Shown: positions 26,024 through 37,700, numbered from the stretch's first letter. The stretch: DNA of 64,000 nucleotides from Membranipora membranacea (GCA_914767715.1 OU612066.1:9987001-10051000); one strand, 5' to 3'. Translations and numbers: made by a program. The notes: generated from the sequence alone by a model not told the origin.

Positions 26024-27394
26024 TATTGTAGTAGGGAAAAGTTTTGAGTTGAAAATTGAAAATCTTTCTCTAAGGTTATGGTTCAGGAACGTGGAGATCA
26101 GATAACCCCCAACTTGCCTTTGAAAAAGCATCTTAGGCTAGGTGGTCTGCCAGGTCATCTTCTGGGATAAATTGAATAACTAAGTTTTGCAGAAACAATT
26201 TATCATTTTGTGCATAGTATCAACAATCATCTTGCTTGGTTCAACATATAATTTTTTAGAATACATTAATTTATATTAAAAAATAACACTTTCCAATTGA
26301 TACATCTGTTGTTGCTAGTTCTCATAATCAGCCTGTAAACTATATTTTGTCTAGAGTTTACTCTATGGGGGAGTGACGAGACAGCCGTTAATTGTTATGT
26401 AGAAATGGGTCTAAGATGAAGTCTTGGATTGGAAATAGTTCAGTTTGATACTGATGTTCCCTATGCATACAGTCTGCATTGCAGGGGTTACATAGTCAAG
26501 AGGATGCACGAGTGGACCCCTGATGGTGCACAACTATGGGAACAAATCAGGGGCTGTACATATAATGTACCCCCGTTCATTTATATATGTTTATTTATTC
26601 TACCAAACCAACCAAGGGTTCTACTGCTGTTTTCTTCTCAGTCTCCAAATCCAACTCCTTGCTCTAACTACCTTCTTACTCCCTCCCCTACCAAACATTG
26701 ATTCTTATTACTACTATGTTAGTACCTTCAAATCAAGGGGTTTGTGATGCGCTTACAGGGGTTTGTGATGCATTCACAAGGGACCTGTCACTATTGTGCG
26801 CTTACAAGGTGAAGGGACTGTGATACGCTCGCAAGGTACTGTGGTGCACTCACAAGTTACTGTAATGAGGTAACGATACTTAGAATCTTGATGAAAAGGG
26901 CTCTATGTCATTTTGTTGATGTGTTGTGTGATGTGGTCACAAGGGGTTGTGATGCAGTCACGGAGGGTCATGAGACCTGTAGTGCTGCAGTGAGGTCCAA
27001 TGTATAGATTCAGATCCACACACAAGCTCTGACCAGTCTTGTCTTCTCCCTCAGAACACCTGTCTCTCAGTGCATATTGTAAATATCATGTATTTGAATC
27101 ACGATGAGGAGGGTATAGGCCTAGTGCCTAGGATTGCTCTGATACGCCTGAAAACTGAGTAAAACTTCACCCGAATAATAAACCCAGCAAGTACCCAATT
27201 GTCAATTATCCCGAAAAACCATGCTATTAGCTGTTTTTCTTTGGCTTATTTTGAACGATAATTATAATGAACTTATAATCAATCAGATTTATGCCAATAA
27301 AATATATATACATTTATACTATGTGTGTGGGCCTGTAGCCTCCCTCAATACCACTGTGACTGGTTTATCATCTCCTTCTTAGTTCACATTCATC
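26024..27394. other. Divergent intergenic region between UFC1 and INTS12
   Basis: UFC1 and INTS12 are transcribed away from each other, so both promoters should be in this 1.37 kb. It contains a degenerate tandem repeat at 26737-26963. An acceptor-like TCTTAG just before the INTS12 ATG hints at an untranslated first exon. No coding gene is supported; two overlapping open frames at 26429-26747 look random. Confidence 0.5.
26737..26963. repeat. Degenerate tandem repeat of about 21-28 bp
   Basis: Repeated units resemble GGGTTTGTGATGCGCTCACA. At least seven recognisable units occur, with variants such as ACTGTGATACGCTCGCAA and ACTGTGGTGCACTCACAA. The array is interrupted at about 26865-26925 by sequence that does not fit the unit. 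It lies between two divergent promoters. Confidence 0.6.
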
Positions 27395-30300
27395 ATGGAG
27401 GTGGATCCATTAGTGATGAAGGCTCTTCACCATTTGGTTAGCAGAAAATCAGACTCCACTGAAAAGCTAAAAAAGATGCTGTTTGACTCTCTTGGTCGAG
27501 AATATGTCCCACCGCAAGCTGTAAGTTTCACTACATCCAGTTTTTGTGGGTAACATTTTCAACAATTTAGCTGCCATTGAGGATGCTGTGACATTCGATT
27601 ATAATATTTTGTTTCACCAGGTTGTGAGTAGTTATGACAATGCTATAACATGAAGCAAACATCAATCTAGCTAATATTATATCATGGCAAGAATTTGTTT
27701 CATGCAAAGAAACGTTTGATCATTTAAAAATTGCATTAGTCGCTTGAGGTCTAACACACTCAAGAGATTTTCTTTTCATTTTCTAGGAGCCTGTACCTCA
27801 GAAAATAAAGAGAGCAAAGTCACAGGACTCAGTAGATAGCAGAGATGAAGACGTGAGTAAAATGATACAGAGTGAATTGGTATATTCTTGATCTCTCTTG
27901 ACAAGCTTTTGTAAAACAGTGATTTACCATGGTCTAACAATAGAAAGACTGTGCAACAGGATCCTTTACTCAATACACTTTTATCCCATTCAAACCTTCT
28001 AGTGAAAACAGTAGGAAGGGAAAGTATATACAAAACATATTTTCACTAAACTGACTGTTTGTTAGCATATCTCAGATATGGTATTTTCGGCAAAATTATC
28101 TTTCCGATCATGACAACCATGGTCAACCACAACCACCAAGCTGAACTTTAGACTGTTCCGCTTGGCTCTCATCTGAACCTTTTAATCTAATACACATATT
28201 CATTACAGGCTGATATGGGAGCTGAGACAGATTGTAGTACTGATGTGGGCGGAGCTAAGAATGATGATACAATGGATGCCGATGACTTTGCCTTTGACAT
28301 GGGTATAAGCTGTGATATATGCAGGTACAAATACTTTATAAGATGTATTATTCTGCCTGCGTCTTTGTGATTTCATTTTGGCCTTGACAGTTGTTTTCAC
28401 TTATGCCATATGCCACAACCCATTATTGCTTCGCTTAGAAATAATTGTTTCTTAGCAATTTTATTAAGCGTTTTATAAATAAACTTCATTATTATTATTA
28501 TTGTTGTTTAGGTAAAGCTTCAATCAGCTTACATTTTATCGTTTAGTTGTCTTCTCATGTATATCCCAGCAGAACAGGACTCTACTCCATCTTAATTTTT
28601 TTTGACATACTTTTTATTATGATGCAATTATTCTTGGTAGTTGTCCATGTTTCTTTTTATCTTTAGGCAATTTGATGTCTCATCTAACAACAAGCTTCTG
28701 GAATGTAATGAATGTCAGCGTCTTTATCACCAGGTGAGTCTTTATCACCAGGTGAGTCTTTATCACCAGGTGAGTCTTTATCACCAGGTGAGTCTTTATC
28801 ACCAGGTGAGTCTTTATCACCAGGTGAGTCTTTATCACCAGGTGAGTTTGCACACAAACTAACAACCAGCCTACTATGGTTTTTGTTTTATTCAAACGTA
28901 TGTTTCATTTTTTAAACTCTAAAGACATCAATGGGGATGGCATTGGCATCCCTGAGATACGATATTGTTCTAGGACTGGTAGACCAGATAATCCAACATA
29001 TTATGGTGATAATTAATGATTGTGACTGGTGTTTGATAACAATGAGACAGACTAAAGCACATAATACAATAACCATTATTATCTCCTCCTCTCCTTTAGC
29101 TGTGTCACAAACCTCCTATCAGTGATGGCCAGGATGACCACTTTGTCTGTCATAAATGTTCTTCTCCTAAAAAATCTACATCAGACTCAAAGGTTGGTTT
29201 ATTTTCTAGTCATTATTGTTGGTAAATTGAATTTAATACACAATGTAAATGCTGTATATCCTATTATCTCAAATCAATCGCAAATAAAAGTCAGTTAACT
29301 TTCTTCACTGTTGACTTTAGGCTCAGTCAGCGAAGTTCAATAAACTTGGCTTTGATATAACTGCTGTACTCACATATCAGCCACTGAACGCCAATCTGGG
29401 CTTGCCACCACATGATTTTAAATTCTTGACTCTTCTCTTTTTAAGTTTGATGGCAAGATCTTTGAACATTAATCTTATGATAGTTTAAATTATGATATAT
29501 AATGTGGGTATGAAAAGATATTTGTGTGCGTGCCAAATGACATTTCTGAAAGCTCTCATTTCTACCACTATGTTATTTAATCACTGAATTGTCTTCTCTT
29601 GTTTTTTAATAAACCATCTTTTTCATGCAGACCAAGTCAAGTAAAACAGATGAGGGATCATCAAAGAAGGGATCGAGTGATGTCTCTAAGAAATCTGATT
29701 CAATTAAGGTACACAAACAGTAATGCTATAAGATTTTTCATTCGACTGAGAGGGAATTAGATTTTCAAAATTTCAATATTTGGCTTCTATATATAATCAT
29801 CCTCTAAACAAGATTATCTGTTTGAATTCTGCAAAGTTGCGGGATAAAGAAAAATTTCATTGCAGTTCACAAAATTTCTCATACTTTTACTATCTCCTTT
29901 TTCATTAAATATGATGTGATTCTACAGACATGCTATAAATTATGTCTGACATTTCGTATCTTATAATGTTCCTATATTTGGTTAAAGACTGAGAAATCGA
30001 CAGACTCCAAGAAATCTTCAGAACCTGGTAAAGAAAAGAAATCGAAATCAGAGAAGAAATCTAAAGACAAGTCCTCAGACAAATCCAGTAAAGAAAAATC
30101 GAGTGATAAATCGAAGGGTGAGCAATTTATTGTGCTATATTTATTGTCCTGTTGGTGTTTCACTGAGCCGCTTTACTTATTGATGATTTTAGGGTAGTGA
30201 TATTATTTTTTGTTTTCATTTGCTGAACCAGCAAAATATTGTGTGGTGATTGGGTTACTGATGTGTATAGCCCTACTATGAAATTTATCACCCCTATGGG

Positions 30301-30822
30301 ATGAGCTATACTGCCGAATATTTTTTCTGAAATGATGGAATTACATTTAAATAATGTCTTTATTGAATTAAAGATTATTTGAAGGTGTCCTCGCTCTTCT
30401 CGCTAAAATGTTCAATATGGTTCCCCATGCTATGTACACTCATTGATTATACAAACATCTTCTACTTTCCGCATTGTTCTGCATGCCAGCCACTAAAATG
30501 TGTGTTTTTAATTCTGTTGACAGCTGATTCTGAGAAAGAAAAAGAGAAATCCAAAAAGCACAAATCAGAATCAAGATCTGAATCGAAATCTGAGAGTTCC
30601 ACATCAGGAAAGAAAGATAAAGAAGCGAGTAAATCTGAAGCATTATCTCTAGTCAAACACAAATTGAAGGAGAAGGTCACTTCGGGGTCAGGGTCGGGAA
30701 GTGAGAAATCACACAAGTCGTCTCCGAGTGGCAGCGGGTCAGAGAGCAAACATAAACGCTCTGCTGACGGCACAGAGAAAGAAAAGAAACTAAAAAAAGT
30801 GAAAAGAGAAAAATCTGAATAA
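27395..30822 (+). CDS. INTS12: Integrator complex subunit 12, PHD-finger protein
   Basis: Eight exons: 27395-27520, 27787-27852, 28209-28324, 28667-28733, 29100-29192, 29631-29708, 29988-30117 and 30524-30822. They join in phase for 324 residues. The N-terminus (residues 1-43, MEVDPLVMKALHHL) matches the conserved N-terminal helix of INTS12. A PHD finger spans about residues 99-150: CDIC, CNEC, YHQLCH and CHKC, giving the C4HC3 zinc ligands. The remaining 170 residues are Lys/Ser/Glu-rich and low complexity. Integrator processes snRNAs and attenuates RNA polymerase II transcription in the nucleus. The protein is shorter than human INTS12 (462). The donor of exon 4 is embedded in a tandem array of identical donors. 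The coiled-coil gene at 31038 follows after 215 bp on the same strand. Confidence 0.92.
28721..28846 (+). repeat. Seven 18-bp repeats duplicating the INTS12 exon-4 splice donor
   Basis: Seven perfect copies of TCTTTATCACCAGGTGAG run head to tail. The first copy is the last coding bases of exon 4 plus the first bases of its intron. Every copy therefore carries CAG|GTGAGT or a near equivalent, spaced 18 bp apart. The unit length is a multiple of three and has no stop in frame. Use of a later donor would insert multiples of six residues (VSLYHQ) between two zinc-ligand segments of the PHD finger. Confidence 0.95.
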
Positions 30823-31037
30823 TGCCTCAAGTCAGGATATTTTTCTGCTATAACAATTTCTTCAGTTCTTGTATATAATGTCTGTAGATCACTTATTTTA
30901 ACCAATATAACTTTATTGAGAAGACAACTCCTAATTCTAATCTGGTCTCATGAGAGAATGTGTGGAATCCAAATTAAATTATTCTATATCTGATCAGTGG
31001 ACAGAATATCTTATTCTTCTTGTAAACCTTCCTCTCC

Positions 31038-32504
31038 ATGTATCGGAACTCAAGCATGAGAGTTAATCAATGCAGCATATTACCTCCATCAAATGCTGGT
31101 AACATGCGTAGTTATCAAAGGCCAGCTGAGAATAGAGCCAAGGCAAAGGGTAAAGCACCTACTATAGAAAAACAATCTGAAAAAGCTAGCATTACAGAGA
31201 CTGCTGGCTCTACAGATGCGACATTGAAGGATAAGTTCACAGATTTCTGCTCAGAGTTAAACACAGGCAATGGTAAGATCGTGCAGCGAGTCGAGAGGAT
31301 GGTGAATGAGCAGAAAAGTGAGATCCATATGCTGAACAGTCGTATAGATCTGCTCCACAAACAAGTTGATAGGCAGAAGACATATTACCAGAAGCGAGAA
31401 CTGATACTGCGCGAAATGTATGAAGAGGAGATTAGTTTATTGGAGGAGGCCAGTCCTTTGAGTAACTTTGGTGCTAATAAAACACCTTCTCTCTCCAAAG
31501 CCAGTGCCTCGACCTCTGATGGAATCCCTCAGGCAAAAACGATAACAATCAGTAGGTTTTCTCAAACTGATTGTGTCGTCAGCAAACCAGCATGCACGAG
31601 TCCATTGAGAGTGAAATGTCGAGATTCTTCCTCCATAACGATCCCAAAAGCTCAGCACATGAAAGCTTCATACACTAATACAAGTCCACAACGACTAAAA
31701 TCCCATGATCCCGCTGCATCCATCAAATTACCATATGGTGTTAAGTCTACTTCGACAAGTCCACTGAGGTTGAATATACCTTTTGAAGCAACCTTTGACA
31801 AGTCCCCTCAAAGAACTCAAGTCTGCGATGTTGCCTGTATGAAATCTCCGTCAAGACCGATAGTTGTCACTCGGGCTGTGCAATCAGACCTGCAGCTTGT
31901 CCCAGCTGACAAGCCTGCAGACATAGACTATCATACATGTGCAGAAAACTCCCCACTGGTTCAGGTAGGCCTGAAGCTCACTGAAGAAACAAACCGACAG
32001 ATAAATGAAGATGAGGCTTTTGTAGAAGCGGAGCGAATGCATGAAAAGACGCAGTTTTTGTACGGTAGACTGAATGCTGTATTGAGGGAGTTTCATACAA
32101 ACTCTACTGATATTATTCACCATAAGCCCAAGTATCGTCACCGAAGACGAAAACCGGTCACAAACTTGGCTAGCGATAAAAATGATCCTAAGTCTCTTCA
32201 GAAAACCGTCAGTGCACCAAAACTGAAACAAGATCAAGCTCTTCAGCCTGAGATTGAGACAGACAGGCAATCTTTGCCTCATCAGTTGTCCCCATCGGGA
32301 CCAATGGATAACACAGTGGTATCTTGTATCAAAGCTCCTAAAGATATCATTGATTGCAAATATATGCCCGAGGATTATCACAAACCACCATCTGAACCAA
32401 AGAATCACCGTCCCTTAAACCTGAAATCAGGTTTCCTGCAGTTCAACCATGACAGAACAGTTAACTCTGATGTCTCGACCTTGCAGACTTTGAGTGGCAT
32501 GTAG
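31038..32504 (+). CDS. Single-exon coiled-coil protein, function unknown
   Basis: An uninterrupted 488-codon frame in a region where every other gene is split. Residues about 75-137 form a predicted coiled coil (KIVQRVERMVNEQKSEIHML and onward). Between residues 186 and 273 there are five Ser-Pro-x-Arg motifs in a loose repeat: TSPLRVK, TSPQRLK, TSPLRLN, KSPQRT and KSPSR. A second helical stretch lies at about 315-350, followed by a basic segment RHRRRKP near 368. There is no signal peptide or membrane helix. SPxR sites suit proline-directed kinases, and the layout resembles centrosomal or cytoskeletal proteins, but I do not recognise the family. An untranslated upstream exon is possible. A polyadenylation signal lies at 32552. 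Confidence 0.8.
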   Translation: MYRNSSMRVNQCSILPPSNAGNMRSYQRPAENRAKAKGKAPTIEKQSEKASITETAGSTDATLKDKFTDFCSELNTGNGKIVQRVERMVNEQKSEIHMLNSRIDLLHKQVDRQKTYYQKRELILREMYEEEISLLEEASPLSNFGANKTPSLSKASASTSDGIPQAKTITISRFSQTDCVVSKPACTSPLRVKCRDSSSITIPKAQHMKASYTNTSPQRLKSHDPAASIKLPYGVKSTSTSPLRLNIPFEATFDKSPQRTQVCDVACMKSPSRPIVVTRAVQSDLQLVPADKPADIDYHTCAENSPLVQVGLKLTEETNRQINEDEAFVEAERMHEKTQFLYGRLNAVLREFHTNSTDIIHHKPKYRHRRRKPVTNLASDKNDPKSLQKTVSAPKLKQDQALQPEIETDRQSLPHQLSPSGPMDNTVVSCIKAPKDIIDCKYMPEDYHKPPSEPKNHRPLNLKSGFLQFNHDRTVNSDVSTLQTLSGM

Positions 32505-32551
32505 AATCTGTATGATGTCAAAACTGAATATTATTTTATTGATAAACAACA

Positions 32552-32557
32552 AATAAA
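32552..32557 (+). other. Polyadenylation signal AATAAA of the coiled-coil gene
   Basis: A canonical AATAAA lies 48 bp after the stop codon at 32504. Confidence 0.55.
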
Positions 32558-32970
32558 TATGCTATATTATTTTGAAATGCTTCTTTGTGTGAAAGTGAAT
32601 ATGGATGTATTGTCAAAAAACAAAAAAGATACTATATATACAATGTAATGATAATGTAGTACATTGACATTTGAAAACAAACTGACCAAATAACTAAAAC
32701 AAACTGCCAGAATAGAGATCCCTGAGATGGGTGATAGCCTCCTTAGAAGTCTGTAAAAAACAAGAAAAAAAGAAAATATAATATCCATATTTTAATATTA
32801 CGAAAGCAGTGTTTGTTTTCAGACAGTTTGAGATATATATGACTAACACGATGTTATGGCAAAGTGATTGTGTCAGAATTGTCAGGAATTAAGGTTTCAA
32901 AGAGATGAAAGTATGAAATCCATCCTAATTACTGAGTTAATTGTATTGAAATGAAGGCAAATGAAAACAC
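32558..32970. other. Short convergent intergenic region
   Basis: Contains the 3' ends of the coiled-coil gene (+) and the small secreted protein gene (-). No other gene is seen. Confidence 0.5.
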
Positions 32971-33465
32971 TCAGTATATCTCACCTCCGCTTCCCTCGCC
33001 GCTGCCGATGTCACATTTACATGTGACTGCTGACGGATGATTACACACACAAGAGTTAATATCAAACAGTAGATCTCCGGGGCAGGTCTGGTTATACTGA
33101 GATCCTGAGGAGAGGAGGGTCATTGTGAACGTACTACAGTCATCAGACGGTGTGTACATTATCTCCGACTGACAACACGAACAAACCTCTAGAAAAGGAG
33201 AGAGAAATAATTTTAGAGTTATAACTTATATTTCACCAAACTACAGACATGATAATAGTGAAGGCAAAACCTCATCAATGTTGTTTTACAAATATAACAA
33301 TTTAATTAATGAAAAGACAATTCCCAAAAAGATATCCCCTGCCATTCTAAGCACTAGGTTTATCTTACCACCATTAGAGCAGTCTGTGGTGTATTTGATA
33401 GATGCTGATGTGACATAACAAGCAAACGCGAGGATAACTAATACTGCTGTCATAGAAACCTTCAT
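32971..33465 (-). CDS. Small secreted cysteine-rich protein with CBM14/peritrophin-like pattern
   Basis: Two exons, 33369-33465 and 32971-33188, joined in phase 1, encode 104 residues. The N-terminus (MKVSMTAVLVILAFACYVTS) is a clear signal peptide, cleaved near residue 21. The mature part of about 83 residues has eleven cysteines. Its spacing, especially CPGDLLFD followed by CVCNHP, resembles chitin-binding type-2 (CBM14) domains. An acidic, Gly-rich tail follows. The product is probably secreted to the extracellular matrix or surface; chitin binding is only suggested by the pattern. A TATA box lies about 100 bp upstream. The gene is compact and TATA-driven, unlike its neighbours. Confidence 0.82.
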
Positions 33466-33561
33466 GGTTTTTGGTGGTGATGCTTGAGAAGATAGTCAAG
33501 TAAGATCTGTAGGTACTGGCTTGTGCGGTTGTGTTTGTTGTAGAAAATGATTTTGCTCGAG

Positions 33562-33569
33562 TTTATATA
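33562..33569 (-). promoter_or_regulatory. TATA box of the small secreted protein gene
   Basis: Reading the reverse strand gives CTATATAAAC about 100 bp upstream of the ATG at 33465, a good match to the TATA consensus at a suitable distance for a short 5' UTR. Confidence 0.6.
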
Positions 33570-34730
33570 GGCAAGTTGTAAGGTGAACCTACGTCAATTC
33601 AGCAAAGATTATCAGTTACTCAAGCTATGATCAAACTATGAAATTGAGAATACGTCAGCCCTTATCACTCAAGGATTATGGAGCTTGGTGCCCACACCAG
33701 ATTTCAGCTATCATCCAAAGTCATTTCATTGCACTGCAAAAAGCTGTTATCTTATAAGAGGTGAGCAATGATACATTGATACACAACACGATATCAGTGT
33801 TTACGGGTAAAAATAAATTGTGGAGTAGCGTTAAGAATTTTGTTTACTGCTAAGGTACGCATTACTACCATGTTGGTAGATAAGATAAATGGAGTGCCTT
33901 ATTGACGTTCTCAGACATTGTGGTACATATACCTTCCTCTCGGTATATACCTAATGACTAAGGTCCGCATATCTTCTATCCGCATACCTTCTTAGGGTGG
34001 AGTAATGCCTTTGCAACTCGTAAACAAAATTCAAAATAATTGCTAACCGCATGACTGAGCCATAAACACAGTATCGACTATATTAATTGATATAATTACA
34101 AAGTAGAACTTTCAGAGAGCATTATTGATAAATAGCTGAAATAATAATTTAATTGTCATTTCAAAATTGTTGTTGACTTTTATTTAGATTATACAATGCT
34201 GACTTATTATAGTGATAAATGGCTTTGTAGGTTACCGTAATTATACTGTCGCTAGTCATGGTTTGGTGCAAGGCAGATAGAAATCTGAAAGATATGAGGC
34301 TAGGTTAGTATGAGAAAAATAATATAAGGCAAAATAATATAGGAGGTAGTTCCCTAGTGATATGAGAAAAATCAAAGTAAAATATGAGCCACATGTGATG
34401 CAGGGGAGGAGGTTAGAAAGCATATCATATTCCCTTTGGGCTCCATGAAGGCAGTTATATTATGCATTTTTTGTGTGAAGGTATTCCCTTTTGAGTGAAG
34501 GTGTTTATCTTGAGGGAGATAAAAAAGTATGAAATAGCGGTCATTACTCATTGGGCACCTTCAAAATATCTGGATTAATAGCATTCATGGATGTTAATGA
34601 TAATAAACACAACTGTTGATTCCGAGAACGTAACTTGCTCATAAAATGTGTCATTAATGTTACAGAGAATTTACAAGAGGAAACGATGAATGCAGAAATA
34701 GTCACTTCACACATTCCAATAAAATGGACT
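33570..34730. other. Intergenic region, no gene recognised
   Basis: AT-rich sequence between the secreted-protein promoter and the 3' end of the TBC1D23-type gene. No repeats or coding frames of note. Confidence 0.5.
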
Positions 34731-37700
34731 TCAGTTACCAAGTTTTTTCTTGAAGAATTGTATGAAAGCTGACGGCTTAGATGCCCTTTTTTTAGTGTGA
34801 ATGTCATCAAGGCTTCCATTGCCTTGCAGTTGCATCTCTCTGCCAGTTTTGTTTGTGATGACAGCTGGTAGGGAAGGCCTCCTACCGTTTAGGTCTTGTA
34901 GTGGAATTGATAGCTCATTTGTTGACTGGTAAGATGACCGCCTGCCCTCTATTTCCTTTGCTGATAGACTGTTTATACTTGATGCTGAAGGCCTTCTACA
35001 ATCGTGATTAATCGATCCATCTGAGATGTTAGGGGAACGACGGCCTTGCGATGATTTTGAAAGTTGTCTCCCCTCTGAAGCATATGAGGGTCTTCTCCCC
35101 GTGGATGATGTTGATCCTCTCCTCCCAGATGTTGATGGCCGATCAGCTGATAGAAGGAGTGCATATTCCCTACTTTTAGGTTCGGATGATGCTCTTTTCT
35201 CTGAAGACAAATCCAGGGAGCGCCTCACATAAGGTGATGCACAAAGCAGGTCTTGTGAGGCAGTAGAAGGGCGTCTTTCCTCTGTTATCGCTGATGGACG
35301 GCTAGGGGAGGGACTGTGACCTCCCTGGTGCATCTCCGCCATCATTGATGGTCGCCTAACTTTATTGACATGTGGTGAAACTGTGGCGCCTTTGATCGTT
35401 TGTATCACAGTGCCTGCAAAACAAATGCAATATTTATACATATCACACATTATGCTATGATCCCCATTATTGACTGGTATCATAGAATCACAGGCTCACA
35501 TAGGCTCACAGGCTCACACATCGTTGAGTGGGACAGTCTCAGTACCGTTCTTACCTGAGGAATTTGGGATGTGGAATCTGTCAAAATCTGTAACATGTAC
35601 GATGCCATCACAACCTTTAGATCCGTACTGGAATTTTACTACATCGACCATCTTTGCTTTGGAGGTAATTTTCATTATACTGCTCAGCTATAAAATAAAA
35701 GCAGCAAACTTATCAATTGAGAAGACTAATTCATTTGGAAGGTGAGAGCTATTCAACCTATTGTTCTATCCAATAAAATTCGGTCTGATTCTGATTTGTG
35801 ATGTCGTATTTTAGTTTCTGCATCGATACATGAAAATGAATGTGGCTGCGGTCAGAAAATTGGCGACGAATGTGGTGACCACTAATTGAATTTTCGCAAT
35901 GACTCTCTGAGCATGAGACCTAAAAGCAGTTACCAGCCTCCCACACAGACGGGTCCTGTCTGTAGACTCCTCATCCACTAGGTGGGTACTCAAAACCCCC
36001 ACGACTGAGGTAAGCAGCGATCTCTCTGTTCTGCAATTTTTAGCTCTCACACAAACATTATAATCTGTTTTGACTTGGTGTTAATTTGAGGTGATTGGGT
36101 AAAAAACTCGGGAATACATTTCACGGAAAGCATTTATCCGCATAACACATAAAATAATTTTGTGGGCGCCTCTGCCTTCCGGAGAAAGTAAATATGGAAT
36201 ACGTGGTAATTTTCAGCATGCACAGCAATTGCATAATTAAGGATGATCTAGGTTTTATAGGGCAGATTTTACTGTTTACAGGTCTGTTGCGGCGCACCAA
36301 TCTAAAGCAGAAATAGAATTTTTCCCTTAGGATCTGAAAATTGAAATTTATGACATCATCAAAATTAGTTCTTGCAAGATCTGTTTTGACTACGATAGTC
36401 TTTCTTTTCTGGCTGAATCATAATTAGCAACTAAGAAGTGATGATCAACAACTATTTTCATTGGCCAATGGCGTCTTAGACAGTAGTGCCCAATCTCTGA
36501 ATAAAATTTGCTATGGAAATCGATGTGCCCAATTTAATAATAACACAGTATGCAGAATAATGCCTAATAAACTAAAATAGATTGTTGTTTTTGTGTTGTT
36601 CAAACGATATTGTAATTTAGACAAGTTGTGATGCTTGTTTGCATGAATAAAATTGCTTATTTATAGACACTAAATTATCCTCCATGGACCTTTACACTAT
36701 GGATCTGAGATATGAGGTAAATCTTAAGTCAAATGATCATGAATTAAGTATTTTTATTCAGACAATTAGATTCATTATACCAAATGTAAGCTGGCATCAT
36801 CAAGTTCAAATGGTCTCTTGAGGACTCTCAAACAGCTAAACGTGCACTGTGTGATTAAAAGCATACACTGTTATCTGAAGTCATGAACTGTTGGGGAATG
36901 AACATAAGTGTCTGGCTCTCTTAATAGAGTTACGCTTCTGTTTTACCCAACACTTTGAAAAGCATTTCATTTGCAGCGCTACTTTCCTACAACAATTAAT
37001 CAGTCCACTTCCGTGTGACATACTAAATTTGCCCAGTTCTATCTTGTTTCTCCCAAGCTGTGCCCTGAAGATCTGACATTTGTCTGTCAGTTGGTCAATA
37101 TTCAGACATTAATGTCTGATTAGAACATGCTGTCTTTGTGATTAAAATGGTAGACTGCATGCTGTGAGTTCTTATTAAACTTACTGTACGCCTGGTTCTA
37201 ACCACAAATCTGTTCTTCTTGTCTGTTGGTCTCAGCAGGTACATGTGTTTATCTGTTATAATCATGTGACTGAAATCAGACAAGAAATTGGACACATATA
37301 CAACTGAATATGAACACAAATCTGCGATGGCTTGGTTAGATGAAAACATCTGAGATGAACCTCCGTAATATTTCAGCATGTGAGTTTCCTTCTGTTTTAT
37401 CATGAGGGGGTAATTCTACATCAAATAATCTATTTATTTAGGGAAAGAACCCTTTGTTTCTGCCTAGCCTACCGAGCACTGGGTTTAGTATTTACCTGGA
37501 TATAAGCTCTTCATTATCCTTGACTTGTTCACAGTGGCAGTGATATCTGACTTCTGGTTTCTGCGACCATTCCTCTACGTCAATAACTGTACCTATCTCA
37601 CTGCGAGCGTCCAACCCTCCACAACCTGAAATATCAGAGGGGGGATGGGTTGACCCGGTAATGATTTATTTATTTATAAAATCATTAATTCATCTATATA

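Noticed and set aside
28721-28846. CRISPR-like direct repeats
   Set aside because: The repeats abut without spacers and lie in a eukaryotic gene; it is a simple tandem duplication.
28680-28915. Open frames reading through the 18-bp array on both strands as repeat proteins
   Set aside because: They exist only because an 18-bp repeat without stops is open in several frames; the array is better explained as duplicated splice donor.
29323-29488. Additional INTS12 exon after an acceptor at 29322
   Set aside because: The frame runs to a stop with no usable donor, and the flanking exons join in phase without it.
30462-30905. 147-codon reverse-strand frame rich in Asp, Ser, Leu and Phe
   Set aside because: It is the antisense shadow of the Lys/Ser/Glu-rich INTS12 last exon.
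35934-36030. Reverse-strand exon candidate inside the TBC1D23-type gene (good acceptor, donor GTAACT, open frame reading TERSLLTSVVG)
   Set aside because: Its 97 bp would break phase, while skipping it joins exon 3 to exon 4 exactly in phase and in register with the TBC1D23 domain.
36667-36714. Forward mini-exon flanked by TTTATAG and GAG|GTAAAT
   Set aside because: Only 48 bp, no partner exons on this strand, and it lies inside an intron of a reverse-strand gene.
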